Origin: Pseudomonas sp. PH1b
GTDB lineage: Bacteria; Pseudomonadota; Gammaproteobacteria; Pseudomonadales; Pseudomonadaceae
DNA length: 64,000 bases
Reading direction: 5' to 3'
NCBI RefSeq assembly: GCF_000633395.1
Contig: NZ_AYMU01000004.1
Coordinates: forward strand, 434,001-498,000
In this document: piece by piece, positions 36,779-45,867 of the stretch
How the letters are laid out: each line of letters opens with the position of its first letter
Numbering within the stretch: position 1 is the stretch's first letter
Position numbers and translations under genes: made by a program
Notes under the pieces: model-generated
Told to the model about the DNA's origin: nothing
The model's database searches: none
The model's input: the letters and a program-made list of their open reading frames with translations, nothing else

Positions 36779-39667
36779 ATGAATAAGGTTTATGCGTTGG
36801 TCTGGAATCAGACACAGGGCTGTTGGAATGTGGCTCACGAAGGCGCGCGCCGGCGTCGGCGTTCGGGCTCGGGCAAAGGTCTGGTAGTGGCGGTCGCCAG
36901 TCTCCTGGCATTGGTCGGGATGCCTTTGGCGTTTGCCTTGCCCACCGGGGGGCAGGTGGTGTCCGGCAGTGCGGACATCCTTGCCCAGGGGCCGAACATG
37001 TCGATCAACCAGCATACGGACAAGCTGACCACGAACTGGAATGACTTCAGTGTTCAGGCCAATCAATCGGTGACCTTCAATCAGCCTTCCAGCACTTCGA
37101 TTGCCTTGAACCGGGTGGTCGGTGTCAACGGCAGTAACATCCAGGGGCAGATCAATGCCAATGGCCAAGTGTTCCTGATCAACCCCAATGGCGTGGTGTT
37201 CGGCAATAAAGCTCAGGTCAATGTCGGTGGCCTGGTGGCTACGACCCGCGACATCAGCGATGCCGATTTCAAGGCCGGCCGCTACACGTTCTCCGGGACT
37301 GCGGCGACTGAAGTCGCCAACCTCGGTTCTATTACCGCGGCGGACGGTGGCAGTGTGGCTCTGCTGGGGGCGAAGGTTCGCAACGAAGGCACGATCAAGG
37401 CCCAGAACGGGCGCGTGGCTTTGGCTGCGGGCAACAGTTTCACCGTCAGCTTCGACAGCAACCAGTTGCTGGACTTGCACGTCGACAGCGCGGCGCTCAA
37501 TGCACTGGTGAGTAACAGCGGCCTGCTCAAGGCCGACGGCGGCCAAGTGCTGATGACCGCCAAGAGCGCGGGTTCGATGCTGCAGACCGTGGTCAACAAC
37601 CGGGGCACCATCGAAGCCAATACCTTGTCGCAAAAAGCCGGTCGGATCACCCTGGACGGTGGTGATGTGGGCGTGGTCAGTGTCGATGGTTCGTTGCAGG
37701 CCAGTGCGCTAGGCGGCGAGGGCGATGGCGGGGTGATCGAGACTCGGGGCGCCACCACCCGGGTACTGCTGCCGACCAAGGTCAACACTCAGTCCAGGGA
37801 CGGCCGCACGGGCACCTGGAAGATCGCCAGCAACGAAGTCAAGGTGGGCTCCTTCTTCAACGCCAACAGCAACACCGTCCATGCCGACACCCTGGCGCGC
37901 AACCTGGCCACGACCAATATCGAACTGGCCAGTGGCAAGGGCGATGTAGCGGTGGAGAACGGGCTGCGCTGGTCCAGCGGTAACCGGTTGGCCCTCTCCT
38001 CGGCCAAGGACATCCGCCTGGATGACCGCCTGTCTGCCAGTGGCGCCAATGCCCGAATCGAACTCAATGCCCAGGGTGAGATCAAGCTCAACCGTCAACT
38101 GACGCTGAGCGGCAGCAACAGCAGCCTCGGGCTGAACCACGGTAGTGGGTTTGTCATGGGCCAGAATGGCGGCGTCACGCTGTCCGGCAACGGAGCGCGC
38201 TTCGACGCCAACGGCGAAGCTTACCGGGTCATTCAAGACACCACGCAGTTGCAGGCAATCGACCAGAACCTGGCCGGTCGCTACGTCCTCGGCAACTCCA
38301 TCAACAGCAGCGCGCACCTGACCTCGATCGGTGGCCAGCAGGCCTTCAGTGGCATCTTCGATGGCCTGGGCAACACCCTCAGCGGTTTGACGATCAACAG
38401 CAACGGCACCGATGGCGGGCTGTTCGCCAGCTCGTCCGGGAGCATCGGCAACCTCAAGCTGGCTTCGTTGACCATCAACGGCGCCAAGCCCACCTCCGGT
38501 TCCAGTGCTGTCGGTGGCCTGGTCGGGCGCAACAGCGGGCGCATTGCCAACGTCAGCGCCAGCGATCTGCAGGTGAATGCCCAGAGCCGGCAGGACAACC
38601 AGGTCGGCGGGCTGGTGGGGATCAACTCCGGCGGTTCCATCGATAATGCGTCGATCACCGGTGTAGTGCTGGGCAATACCCTCACTTCGGCAGCCGGTGG
38701 CCTGGTGGGCCTGAACACGGGCTCGGTGAGCCGGAGCAGCGCCGATGTCGATGTCAGGGGCACCATGAACAGCCATGCTCTGGTGGGTATAGGCGGATTG
38801 GTGGGGATCAACCAGAGCGGCTCGATCGCTAACTCTGCAAGCTCGGGAACGCTTGGGTTTGGCAGCATTCATGACTACGCCTACCGCAACCTGGGTGGCC
38901 TGGTGGGCATCAACCAGAACGGCACCATAGTGGGCTCCAACGCCTCGGGCTTGGTGTTTGGCGGGGCTGGCAATAACGTAGGAGGGTTGGTGGGTCTCAA
39001 CAACTCCAGCTTGATCACCGACTCGTCAGCCAGCGGATTGGTGATTGGGCTGGTGCTTGATACCGCTGGTGGTCTGGTGGGGCTCAACCAGAACAGCGTT
39101 CTGCGCAACGTCAAGGCCAGTGGTGAGAACTATGGACAAAAGAGCTTCAACGTCGGCGGCCTGGTCGGCAAGAACGTGAACAGTGAAATCAGCGGTGCCG
39201 AAGCCTCGGGCATGGTCGCTGCCGTGGATTCCACCCATGTTGGCGGGCTCATTGGGCACAACACTGGCGGTATCACCCAATACGCCGAGGCACGAGGCGA
39301 TGTATACGGCGGCTCCAACAGCCATGTGGGCGGTCTGGTCGGCTACAACGCGGGTGATCTGCGCTCGGTCTCGGCCAGCGGACGCGTCCGGGGCGAGAGT
39401 ACCAGCGCTGTTGGCGGTCTGGTTGGCACCCATGCCAGTGGTCTCATCGATACGGCATCGGCCAAAGGCAGCGTCTATGGAGGCTTGCGTAGCAAGGTGG
39501 GTGGCCTGGTAGGCGAAAACAAATCCCGGGTCGTCAACTCACTCACCAGCAGTCACGTAAGTGGTGGTAGCTATGCCGTCCTTGGTGGTTTGGCGGGGGT
39601 CGACCGGGGAGAGATACGTCAGTCTTCGTCCTTCGGCAACATCAAGAGCGTGGCCGGTAACAGATGA
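36779..39667 (+). CDS. TpsA3: CupB5-like secreted exoprotein, paralogue of TpsA2
   Basis: 962 residues. Extended signal peptide (MNKVYALVWNQTQGCW), secretion domain with INPNGVVFG, and about 13 GLUG repeats plus a degenerate first one. The first 640 residues are nearly those of TpsA2; the repeats at about 640-800 are different, and the last 150 residues are again moderately similar in all three exoproteins. The start is ATG at 36779, behind AAGGAG at 36769-36774; the upstream in-frame extension is rejected. Last gene of the cluster. Confidence 0.9.
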   Translation: MNKVYALVWNQTQGCWNVAHEGARRRRRSGSGKGLVVAVASLLALVGMPLAFALPTGGQVVSGSADILAQGPNMSINQHTDKLTTNWNDFSVQANQSVTFNQPSSTSIALNRVVGVNGSNIQGQINANGQVFLINPNGVVFGNKAQVNVGGLVATTRDISDADFKAGRYTFSGTAATEVANLGSITAADGGSVALLGAKVRNEGTIKAQNGRVALAAGNSFTVSFDSNQLLDLHVDSAALNALVSNSGLLKADGGQVLMTAKSAGSMLQTVVNNRGTIEANTLSQKAGRITLDGGDVGVVSVDGSLQASALGGEGDGGVIETRGATTRVLLPTKVNTQSRDGRTGTWKIASNEVKVGSFFNANSNTVHADTLARNLATTNIELASGKGDVAVENGLRWSSGNRLALSSAKDIRLDDRLSASGANARIELNAQGEIKLNRQLTLSGSNSSLGLNHGSGFVMGQNGGVTLSGNGARFDANGEAYRVIQDTTQLQAIDQNLAGRYVLGNSINSSAHLTSIGGQQAFSGIFDGLGNTLSGLTINSNGTDGGLFASSSGSIGNLKLASLTINGAKPTSGSSAVGGLVGRNSGRIANVSASDLQVNAQSRQDNQVGGLVGINSGGSIDNASITGVVLGNTLTSAAGGLVGLNTGSVSRSSADVDVRGTMNSHALVGIGGLVGINQSGSIANSASSGTLGFGSIHDYAYRNLGGLVGINQNGTIVGSNASGLVFGGAGNNVGGLVGLNNSSLITDSSASGLVIGLVLDTAGGLVGLNQNSVLRNVKASGENYGQKSFNVGGLVGKNVNSEISGAEASGMVAAVDSTHVGGLIGHNTGGITQYAEARGDVYGGSNSHVGGLVGYNAGDLRSVSASGRVRGESTSAVGGLVGTHASGLIDTASAKGSVYGGLRSKVGGLVGENKSRVVNSLTSSHVSGGSYAVLGGLAGVDRGEIRQSSSFGNIKSVAGNR
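36896..38709 (+). repeat. paralogous repeat, copy 2 (5' two thirds of TpsA3)
   Basis: Partner of the TpsA2 segment 33661-35483. The level of silent-site identity implies a recent duplication or repeated gene conversion. Confidence 0.85.
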
Positions 39668-39990
39668 GGAGCCCCCGCTAGTACCGGGCATGTGCAGGTT
39701 TCAGGGGCGTCAGGCCAATCCCTGACGTCCCCGGGATCTGTAGCTGCAAGGCGGCTATCGGCCAACAGGCCCCGCGCTGCGGGCAAGCTCAAACCGTCAA
39801 GGAACAACGCCGCTTTCTCTGCACGAGAAAGCGGCGTTGCCGAAGCGTTTGGTCTGATCCGGGGCCGCTATGGGGCCTGTTCTCTTTTCTGACGGCTGGC
39901 GGCAGTCAGCCGTTGCTGCATGGCATTTTTTTTGGTGTGTGTGAACCTCTCCCGGGCCTGATGTCCCGGGAGTCAAGGGCGCAGGCCGCC
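39668..39990. other. intergenic region TpsA3 / IclR regulator
   Basis: 323 bp between convergent genes. It holds the two hairpins described under the terminator and no gene. Confidence 0.5.
39805..39839. terminator. hairpin after the TpsA cluster
   Basis: A 15-bp perfect stem (CAACGCCGCTTTCTC with GAGAAAGCGGCGTTG) has a 5-nt loop but no T-run. A second smaller hairpin at 39892-39913 is followed by a run of eight T at about 39926-39933, so termination may occur in two steps. Confidence 0.6.
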
Positions 39991-40779
39991 TCAGACGCCG
40001 AGGCTTTCCAGGTCCCGGGCCAGCATCACCAACTGGTGGGCCAGGGAGCTTTCGAGTTTTTCGCTGGACAGCTGGAAGCTCGGGGCGCCGCAGGTCAGGG
40101 CCATGATGCTGCCATCAGCCAGGTGCAGCGGCACCCCAGCGCCGTTGACGTTGCGGTCCCACTCCCCCAGGGACAGGCAGAAGCCAAGGGACTCGTACTC
40201 GCGGAAGGAGTCTTCCAGGGACTTTTCCAGGGCTGGCCATTCATCGCCGATTTTCTTCGCCACTTCCCCGAGCAAATGGTCGCGCTCAAGTTTTGGTGTG
40301 GCAGCCAGGTAGGCGCGCCCCGCGGCGCTAGTGGCCAGGGGCAGGCGAACTCCGGGCTCCATGCGCAGGCTGGCCACTTCGGGCGGGCGGCTGCTGTCTA
40401 CGTGAATCATCGACAGGCGATCGCGGCAGGTCAGGCTGACGGTGGTGTTGGTGCGGCGCGCGAACTCGTCCATCAAGGGTTTGCCAAGCTGGCGAACCCG
40501 CAGGCTGGCGGAGTAGGCGTAACCCAGGGCCAGCACCGCCGAGTCCAGCTGGTACTTCTCCAGGTCCTGGTTGTACTTGAGGTAACCCAGCTGCGTCAGG
40601 GTGTAGGTCAGGCGCGACACCGTGGGCTTGGGCAAGCCGGTGATCCGCGCGATGTCCTGGTTGCCGCGTACCGCATGGCCATGGGTAAAGGCCCGCAGCA
40701 CTTCCAGGCCGCGGGCCAGGGCTTCGACGAACTTGCGGTCTTTGGGCGCTTGTTCCGGGCTGTCGTTCGGGTCGTGCAT
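39991..40779 (-). CDS. IclR-family transcriptional regulator
   Basis: 262 residues. N-terminal winged helix (about 18-80: FVEALARGLEVLRAF, GLPKPTVSRLTYTL) and C-terminal IclR effector domain (about 95-255). The PcaR/PcaU/PobR-like subgroup is suggested by its opening and by the operators found nearby. It is placed next to the acyl-CoA ligase/transport genes. Start ATG at 40779; an upstream extension is rejected. It probably controls the units starting at 41706 and 53042 through the three-half-site operators. Confidence 0.92.
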   Translation of the reverse strand: MHDPNDSPEQAPKDRKFVEALARGLEVLRAFTHGHAVRGNQDIARITGLPKPTVSRLTYTLTQLGYLKYNQDLEKYQLDSAVLALGYAYSASLRVRQLGKPLMDEFARRTNTTVSLTCRDRLSMIHVDSSRPPEVASLRMEPGVRLPLATSAAGRAYLAATPKLERDHLLGEVAKKIGDEWPALEKSLEDSFREYESLGFCLSLGEWDRNVNGAGVPLHLADGSIMALTCGAPSFQLSSEKLESSLAHQLVMLARDLESLGV

Positions 40780-40900
40780 GGGGGCTTCCGGTAAGGGCTG
40801 GTGCCGGTCGCAATGCCAGTTGACCACACAGCGAGTTCTTGGACACAAAGAAAAAATGTTATCCCGGAACGGCCTGAATTGAAATCAAAGGTTCCCCTAC

Positions 40901-40913
40901 GAAATTGAATTTC
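40901..40913. promoter_or_regulatory. palindrome upstream of the IclR gene
   Basis: GAAATT-G-AATTTC is a perfect 13-bp palindrome, 121 nt before the regulator start and just after the end of the thioesterase gene. It loosely resembles the E. coli IclR site (GAAAT-N-ATTTC core) and may serve autoregulation. Confidence 0.35.
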
Positions 40914-40954
40914 ACCCACTGTGCCCTGGGCCGCACCTGCCCGAGAGGCGGCCT

Positions 40955-41386
40955 TCAGCGGTTGTCGAGGCGCAGGCGACCGCGCTTGAACACCCCTTCG
41001 GCGCTGGCCAGCAGGCGATCGTCGGCGTCCAGCAGGTCACAGCTGGCCATGAAGATCTTCGCCCCGCCGCCACGCAGGCGCGCCACTGCGCGGACCTCGC
41101 TTCCCGGGGGGATCGCCGCCATGTAGTTGATGTTCAGCGACAGGGTCAGGGCCAGCCGCCATTGCTGCGGATCGGCATGCCAGGTGCCGCTCATGCCCAT
41201 CGCGGTGTCCGCCAATGAGGCGATGACCCCGCCATGCAGATTGCCGGCCTGATTGAGGTGGTGCTGCTCAACGGTGACTGCGATAACGGTTTGCGCCTGC
41301 CGGTATTCCCGCAGGCTCAAGCCGAGATGGACCGCAAAACCGCTGAACAGACCTTGCAGGATCGGTGCATCAGGCACAGCACTCAT
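40955..41386 (-). CDS. PaaI-type hotdog thioesterase
   Basis: 143 residues with a single hotdog domain, including the active-site region NQAGNLHGGVIASLADTAMG (about 45-64). These enzymes hydrolyse acyl- or aryl-CoA esters and often rescue CoA trapped in catabolic intermediates. It is divergent from the acyl-CoA ligase gene and shares its 319-bp control region, so a linked role in the same pathway is likely. Confidence 0.88.
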   Translation of the reverse strand: MSAVPDAPILQGLFSGFAVHLGLSLREYRQAQTVIAVTVEQHHLNQAGNLHGGVIASLADTAMGMSGTWHADPQQWRLALTLSLNINYMAAIPPGSEVRAVARLRGGGAKIFMASCDLLDADDRLLASAEGVFKRGRLRLDNR

Positions 41387-41705
41387 AGGCGATGACTCTT
41401 GTGTCAGGCCCTGGTCGGTGTCGGGGTGAACGTAGGGGCCGTTACCAGGGCGCAGTGATTTTTCTGATTGTGTTTCGCAGGGGGTGTTCGACGTTGAAAT
41501 GCAGGATGTCAGCGAATAATCTACCGGTCAATGCGGAATCTTATTTCGCAAAGCGAAATATAAGGATTGAAAAAAACATGGCCCATGGGGCAGGATCGAC
41601 CCGGGGCCGATACCCGCTGGCGCAAGGTCTGGTCATTGGCGCAGGTGTCGAGTGCGCTTGTTCGCGGTTGTCCCCTTGATCAATCCAGGCCTCGAAGGAG
41701 TCTGC
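41387..41705. other. divergent control region thioesterase / acyl-CoA ligase
   Basis: 319 bp, no gene. It holds the IclR-type three-half-site operator at 41533-41559. Confidence 0.6.
41533..41559 (+). promoter_or_regulatory. three-half-site operator, copy 1
   Basis: GCGGAAT-ctt-ATTTCGC-aaa-GCGAAAT: three 7-bp half-sites at 10-bp steps, the last two forming a perfect palindrome and the first a near-direct copy of the third. This is the architecture known for PcaU/PobR-type IclR regulators. A second copy lies at 53200-53226. Confidence 0.75.
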
Positions 41706-43409
41706 ATGTCCACTACTCGCACTCAGCGTCCCCATCATCGCGTCTGGCCCAAGCGCTTGCCCCATGCCCTGACGGTGCCGGCCACCTCGTTGTGGTTCAA
41801 CCTGGAGGTGGCGGCCCAGCGTTACCCGGACAAGGTGGCCTATCGGTTTTTCGGGCGGGCCCTGAGCTTCGCCGCCCTGCGGGCCGAGGCCCTGGCCCTG
41901 GCCGGCTGGTTGCAGAAGGTCGGCGTTGGGCCGGGGGATCGGGTGGCGCTGTACTTGCAGAACTGCCCGCAATTCATCGTTGCCTGCTATGCCATCCTGC
42001 GGGCCAACGCGGTGCTGGTGCCCGTCAACCCGATGAACAAGGTCGAGGAACTGGCCTATCAGCTTGGCGACGCCCAGGCGCAGGTGTTGATCTGCGCCGC
42101 GGACCTGGCGTCGACCGCCCAGGCCGCGAGTGCCGAGCTTGGTCCCGAAGGGTTGCTGCGCACGGTACTGGTGGCCCGCTACAGCGATGCCATGCCGGCG
42201 CCGGCAGAGATGGACCCGCAAGAAGCCTCCAGCGTCGAGATCGATGCCTGGCTGCGCAGCGAGCCGCCGCTGCCCGAGGGCTACTGGTGCTGGCGGGAGG
42301 CACTCGGGCAAGCCCTGAGCCCCGGCGAGCACTGCGCCCAGGCCGACGACCTGGCCCTGCTGCAATACACCTCGGGCACCACCGGCCATCCCAAGGGCTG
42401 CATGCACAGCCACCGCAGCCTGATGAGCAACGCCGTCAGCGGCAGCTGGACCCAGTCCACCGTCGAGTCGGTGGGCCTAGGGGTGGTGCCGTTCTTCCAT
42501 GTCACTGGCCTGGTGTGCTTTGTCCTGCGAGCGGTGTTCGACGCCACCAGCACGGTGATCATGCCGCGCTGGGACCGGGAACTGGCCGGGCGCCTGATTT
42601 CCCGCTATCGGGTGACCCACTGGACCTGCATCCCGACCATGGTCATTGATCTGTTCGGCAGCCCCAATTACCAGGACTTCGAACTCTCGAGCCTGGTGCA
42701 CATCAACGGCGGTGGCGCGGCGATGCCCCAGGCGGTAGCGGAGCGCCTGCGCCAGGAGTTCGGCCTGACCTTCCTCGAAGGCTACGGGCTGACGGAAACC
42801 GCCGCCGCCAGCCATGGCAACCCTCCCGAACGGGCCAAGCTGCAATGCCTGGGCATGCCCTTCTTCGGGGTCGATTCACGGGTGGTCGATCCCCACACCC
42901 TGGAGGAACTGGAGCCTGGCCAGGTGGGTGAAATCATTACCTTTGGGCCGATGCTGTTCAAAGGTTACTGGCGCAATCCCGAGGCGACGGCCGCGGCCTT
43001 CGTCGAGTTCGAGGGCAAGCGCTTCTTGCGTACCGGCGACCTCGGCCACATGGACCAGGAGGGCTACTTTTTTCTCACCGATCGCCTCAAGCGGATGATC
43101 AACAGCAGCGGTTTCAAGGTCTGGCCGGCCGAGGTCGAGGCGTTGCTGTTCAAGCATCCGGCGGTGCATGAGGCCTGTGTCATCGCGGTCCGGGACGGTT
43201 ATCGCGGGGAATCGGTAAAAGCCCTGGTGGTGCTGCGCAGCGAGGCCGTGGGCCAGGTCCGCGCCGAAGACATCATCGACTGGTCGAAGCAGCACATGGC
43301 GGCCTACAAGGTGCCGCGGCTGCTGGAGTTCGTTGACAGCCTGCCCAAGTCCGGCTCAGGCAAAGTCATGTGGCGCGTGCTGCAGGACCGCGAGGCGAGC
43401 AATCACTGA
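41706..43409 (+). CDS. acyl-CoA ligase (AMP-forming)
   Basis: 567 residues, ANL superfamily. The phosphate-binding loop TSGTTGHPKG lies near residues 221-230, followed by EGYGLTETAAASHGNP, the TGDLGHMDQEGYFF hinge segment and the catalytic C-terminal Lys in PKSGSGKVMWR. It activates a carboxylic acid to its CoA ester for entry into beta-oxidation. Start ATG at 41706 behind GAAGGAG. It heads an operon with an MFS carrier and a flavoprotein. The substrate (medium-chain, cyclic or aryl acid) is not deducible. Confidence 0.92.
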   Translation: MSTTRTQRPHHRVWPKRLPHALTVPATSLWFNLEVAAQRYPDKVAYRFFGRALSFAALRAEALALAGWLQKVGVGPGDRVALYLQNCPQFIVACYAILRANAVLVPVNPMNKVEELAYQLGDAQAQVLICAADLASTAQAASAELGPEGLLRTVLVARYSDAMPAPAEMDPQEASSVEIDAWLRSEPPLPEGYWCWREALGQALSPGEHCAQADDLALLQYTSGTTGHPKGCMHSHRSLMSNAVSGSWTQSTVESVGLGVVPFFHVTGLVCFVLRAVFDATSTVIMPRWDRELAGRLISRYRVTHWTCIPTMVIDLFGSPNYQDFELSSLVHINGGGAAMPQAVAERLRQEFGLTFLEGYGLTETAAASHGNPPERAKLQCLGMPFFGVDSRVVDPHTLEELEPGQVGEIITFGPMLFKGYWRNPEATAAAFVEFEGKRFLRTGDLGHMDQEGYFFLTDRLKRMINSSGFKVWPAEVEALLFKHPAVHEACVIAVRDGYRGESVKALVVLRSEAVGQVRAEDIIDWSKQHMAAYKVPRLLEFVDSLPKSGSGKVMWRVLQDREASNH

Positions 43410-43457
43410 ATTTCGATTCCACTGACGCTGCACCCACCGACTCCGCCGGAGACGACA

Positions 43458-44813
43458 ATGACTAGAAAAATAATAACGGTCCCAGATCCACATGCCTTGC
43501 ACGATCCCGCCCAGGCACTCGACGCGCTCTACGCGAAGATACGCTGGCGCCTGCTGCCGCTGCTGATGACCTGCTACATGATCGCCTTTCTCGATCGGGT
43601 CAACATCGGCTATGCGCAACTGCAGATGAAACAGACCCTGCCTTTTGGCGATGCCGTGTATGGCCTGGGTGCCGGTATCTTCTTCATCGGCTACTTCCTC
43701 TTCGAGGTGCCGAGCAACCTCATGCTCAAGCGCAGCGGTGTGCGCAAGACCTTGCTGCGCATCATGTTCTGCTGGGGCGTGGTGGCCGCGGCGATGATGT
43801 TCGTCACCACACCGTTGCAGTTCTACATCCTGCGTTTCCTGCTGGGGGCCTTTGAGGCCGGGTTCTTTCCGGGGGTGATCCTGTACTTCACCTACTGGTT
43901 CCCGGCGCCGCGCCGGGGGCAGGTGATCGCCCTCTTCATGACCGCTGCGGCCGTCGCCGGGCTCATCGCCGGGCCGGTCTCTGGCAGCATTCTCAAGTAC
44001 CTCAACGGCGTGGCCGGCTACCACGGCTGGCAGTGGATGTTCGTGCTCCAGGGCCTGCCGGCCAGCGTGCTCGGGGTGATGGCCTTCTTCTACCTGCCGG
44101 ACTCCCCGGAGCAAGCCAAGTGGCTCAGCCCGCGCGACAAGCAGTTGCTGGACGCCGACATGGCCCAGGACCTGAAAAACGCCCGGGACAAATCCCAGGG
44201 CAGCCTGGGGCAGATGTTTCGCGACCCCAAGATCTACCTGCTGTCCATGGCCTATTTCATGTTCCTCGGGGCCACCTACATGCTGGTGTTCTGGATGCCG
44301 AGCCTGATCCAGGGCTGGGGCACCAAGGACCTGTTGCAGGTGGGGCTGATCACGGCGGTGCCCAACATCATCGGCATTGTCGGCATGGTGCTGATCGGCC
44401 TGCACTCCGATAAGCGCCGGGAGCGCCGCTGGCATTTCGTCGGTTGCATGGCCGTCGCGGCGTTCGGCCTGGCGATCATCACCCAGTTGAACGGCCATCT
44501 GCTGCTGTCAGTGGCCGCGCTGTGTGTGGCTTATGTGGGGATCAAGGCCGGAACGCCACTGTTCTTCGCCCTGGTCAGCGAATACCTGTCGGTAGCGGCC
44601 ACCGCCGGCGGCATCGCCTTCATCAGCAGCCTGGGCAACCTCGGCCCGGCGGTGACGCCCTGGCTCAACGGGGTGATCAACAGCCACACCGGCGGGCATG
44701 TGTCCAGCATGTACCTGGGGATCGCGATGTACCTGCTGGCCGGGGTGCTGGTGCTGATCACCGCTCGTACCGCCAGAGCCGCCAAGCCCTTGGCGATCAT
44801 GGCCCAGTCATGA
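43458..44813 (+). CDS. MFS transporter, anion:cation symporter type
   Basis: 451 residues with 12 predicted membrane helices and a central cytoplasmic loop (about 225-265). FLDRVNIGYAQLQMKQ and GYFLFEVPSNLMLKRSG identify the ACS subfamily (tartrate, phthalate, hexuronate carriers), which import organic anions with protons. It follows the ligase gene by 48 nt and is the likely inner-membrane importer of the acid. Confidence 0.93.
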   Translation: MTRKIITVPDPHALHDPAQALDALYAKIRWRLLPLLMTCYMIAFLDRVNIGYAQLQMKQTLPFGDAVYGLGAGIFFIGYFLFEVPSNLMLKRSGVRKTLLRIMFCWGVVAAAMMFVTTPLQFYILRFLLGAFEAGFFPGVILYFTYWFPAPRRGQVIALFMTAAAVAGLIAGPVSGSILKYLNGVAGYHGWQWMFVLQGLPASVLGVMAFFYLPDSPEQAKWLSPRDKQLLDADMAQDLKNARDKSQGSLGQMFRDPKIYLLSMAYFMFLGATYMLVFWMPSLIQGWGTKDLLQVGLITAVPNIIGIVGMVLIGLHSDKRRERRWHFVGCMAVAAFGLAIITQLNGHLLLSVAALCVAYVGIKAGTPLFFALVSEYLSVAATAGGIAFISSLGNLGPAVTPWLNGVINSHTGGHVSSMYLGIAMYLLAGVLVLITARTARAAKPLAIMAQS

Positions 44814-44844
44814 AGTCCATTCGCCCTTGCACAGGAGCCAGGCC

Positions 44845-45813
44845 ATGAGCTTGCCCGAGATACTTTCCCAGCGCCTGCGGTTGCCGGTGATGGCCGCGCC
44901 GCTGTTCATCATTTCCACCCCCGAACTGGTGATCGCCCAGTGCAAGGCCGGGATCATCGGCTCGTTTCCGGCGTTGAATGCCCGGCCGGCCGAGCGCTTG
45001 TCGGCATGGATCGAACAGATCACCCAGGCCCTGGCCGAGCACGACCGGCTGCACCCTGAGCGGCCCGCGGCGCCCTTTGCGGTGAACCAGATCGTCCATC
45101 GTTCCAATGACCGGCTCGAGCACGACATGGCCGTCTGTGTGCAGCACCAGGTGCCGATCATCATCACGTCCCTGGGCGCGCGACCGGAGATCAACCAGGC
45201 GGTGCACAGCTACGGCGGTATCGTCCTGCATGACGTGATCAACAACGGTTTTGCGCGCAAGGCCATCGACAAGGGCGCCGACGGCCTGATCGCTGTGGCG
45301 GCCGGTGCCGGAGGGCATGCGGGCAGCCAGTCGCCCTTTGCCCTGGTGCAGGAGATCCGCCAGTGGTTCGCCGGGCCGCTGCTGCTGTCCGGGGCCATCG
45401 CTTCGGGGCGGGCGATCCTCGCCGCCCAGGCCCTGGGGGCTGATCTTGCGTACATCGGCTCGGCCTTCATCGCCACCGAGGAAGCCAATGCGGTGCAGGG
45501 CTACAAGCAGATGATCTGCCAGTCGGGGGCCCAGGACATCGTCTACACCAACCTGATTACCGGGGTGCACGGCAACTACCTGAAAGCTTCCTTGGTGGCG
45601 GCCGGGCTGGACCCGGAGCGCCTGCCGGAAAGCGACCCGTCACAGATGAACTTCGGCTCGGACCGCCAACGGCCCAAGGCCTGGAAGGAGATCTGGGGCT
45701 GTGGCCAGGGAGTTGGCGTGCTGGAGGGCGTAGCGCCCGCCGAGGCGTTGGTGGCCCGGCTCGAGCGCGAATACCGAGAGGCCTGCCAGGGGCTTCGCGC
45801 TACCTTGGGCTGA
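44845..45813 (+). CDS. nitronate monooxygenase-like FMN protein
   Basis: 322 residues, TIM barrel of the nitronate monooxygenase / enoyl reductase family. The GAGGHAG loop with the catalytic-type His158 is present, and the N-terminal LRLPVMAAPLFIIS matches the family. Members oxidise nitronates, but in catabolic clusters some may act as NAD(P)H-dependent flavin reductases. Start ATG at 44845, 7 nt behind AGGAG. Its chemical role in this pathway is open. Confidence 0.85.
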   Translation: MSLPEILSQRLRLPVMAAPLFIISTPELVIAQCKAGIIGSFPALNARPAERLSAWIEQITQALAEHDRLHPERPAAPFAVNQIVHRSNDRLEHDMAVCVQHQVPIIITSLGARPEINQAVHSYGGIVLHDVINNGFARKAIDKGADGLIAVAAGAGGHAGSQSPFALVQEIRQWFAGPLLLSGAIASGRAILAAQALGADLAYIGSAFIATEEANAVQGYKQMICQSGAQDIVYTNLITGVHGNYLKASLVAAGLDPERLPESDPSQMNFGSDRQRPKAWKEIWGCGQGVGVLEGVAPAEALVARLEREYREACQGLRATLG

Positions 45814-45833
45814 GGCGGCTGAGTGGTGCCGAA

Positions 45834-45863
45834 GCTGCCGGCCATTGCCGGCAGCCGGGTTTT
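45834..45863 (+). terminator. terminator after the flavoprotein gene
   Basis: GCTGCCGGC-catt-GCCGGCAGC forms a 9-bp stem followed by CCGGGTTTT, between the convergent flavoprotein and porin genes. Confidence 0.7.
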
Positions 45864-45867
45864 GGGG

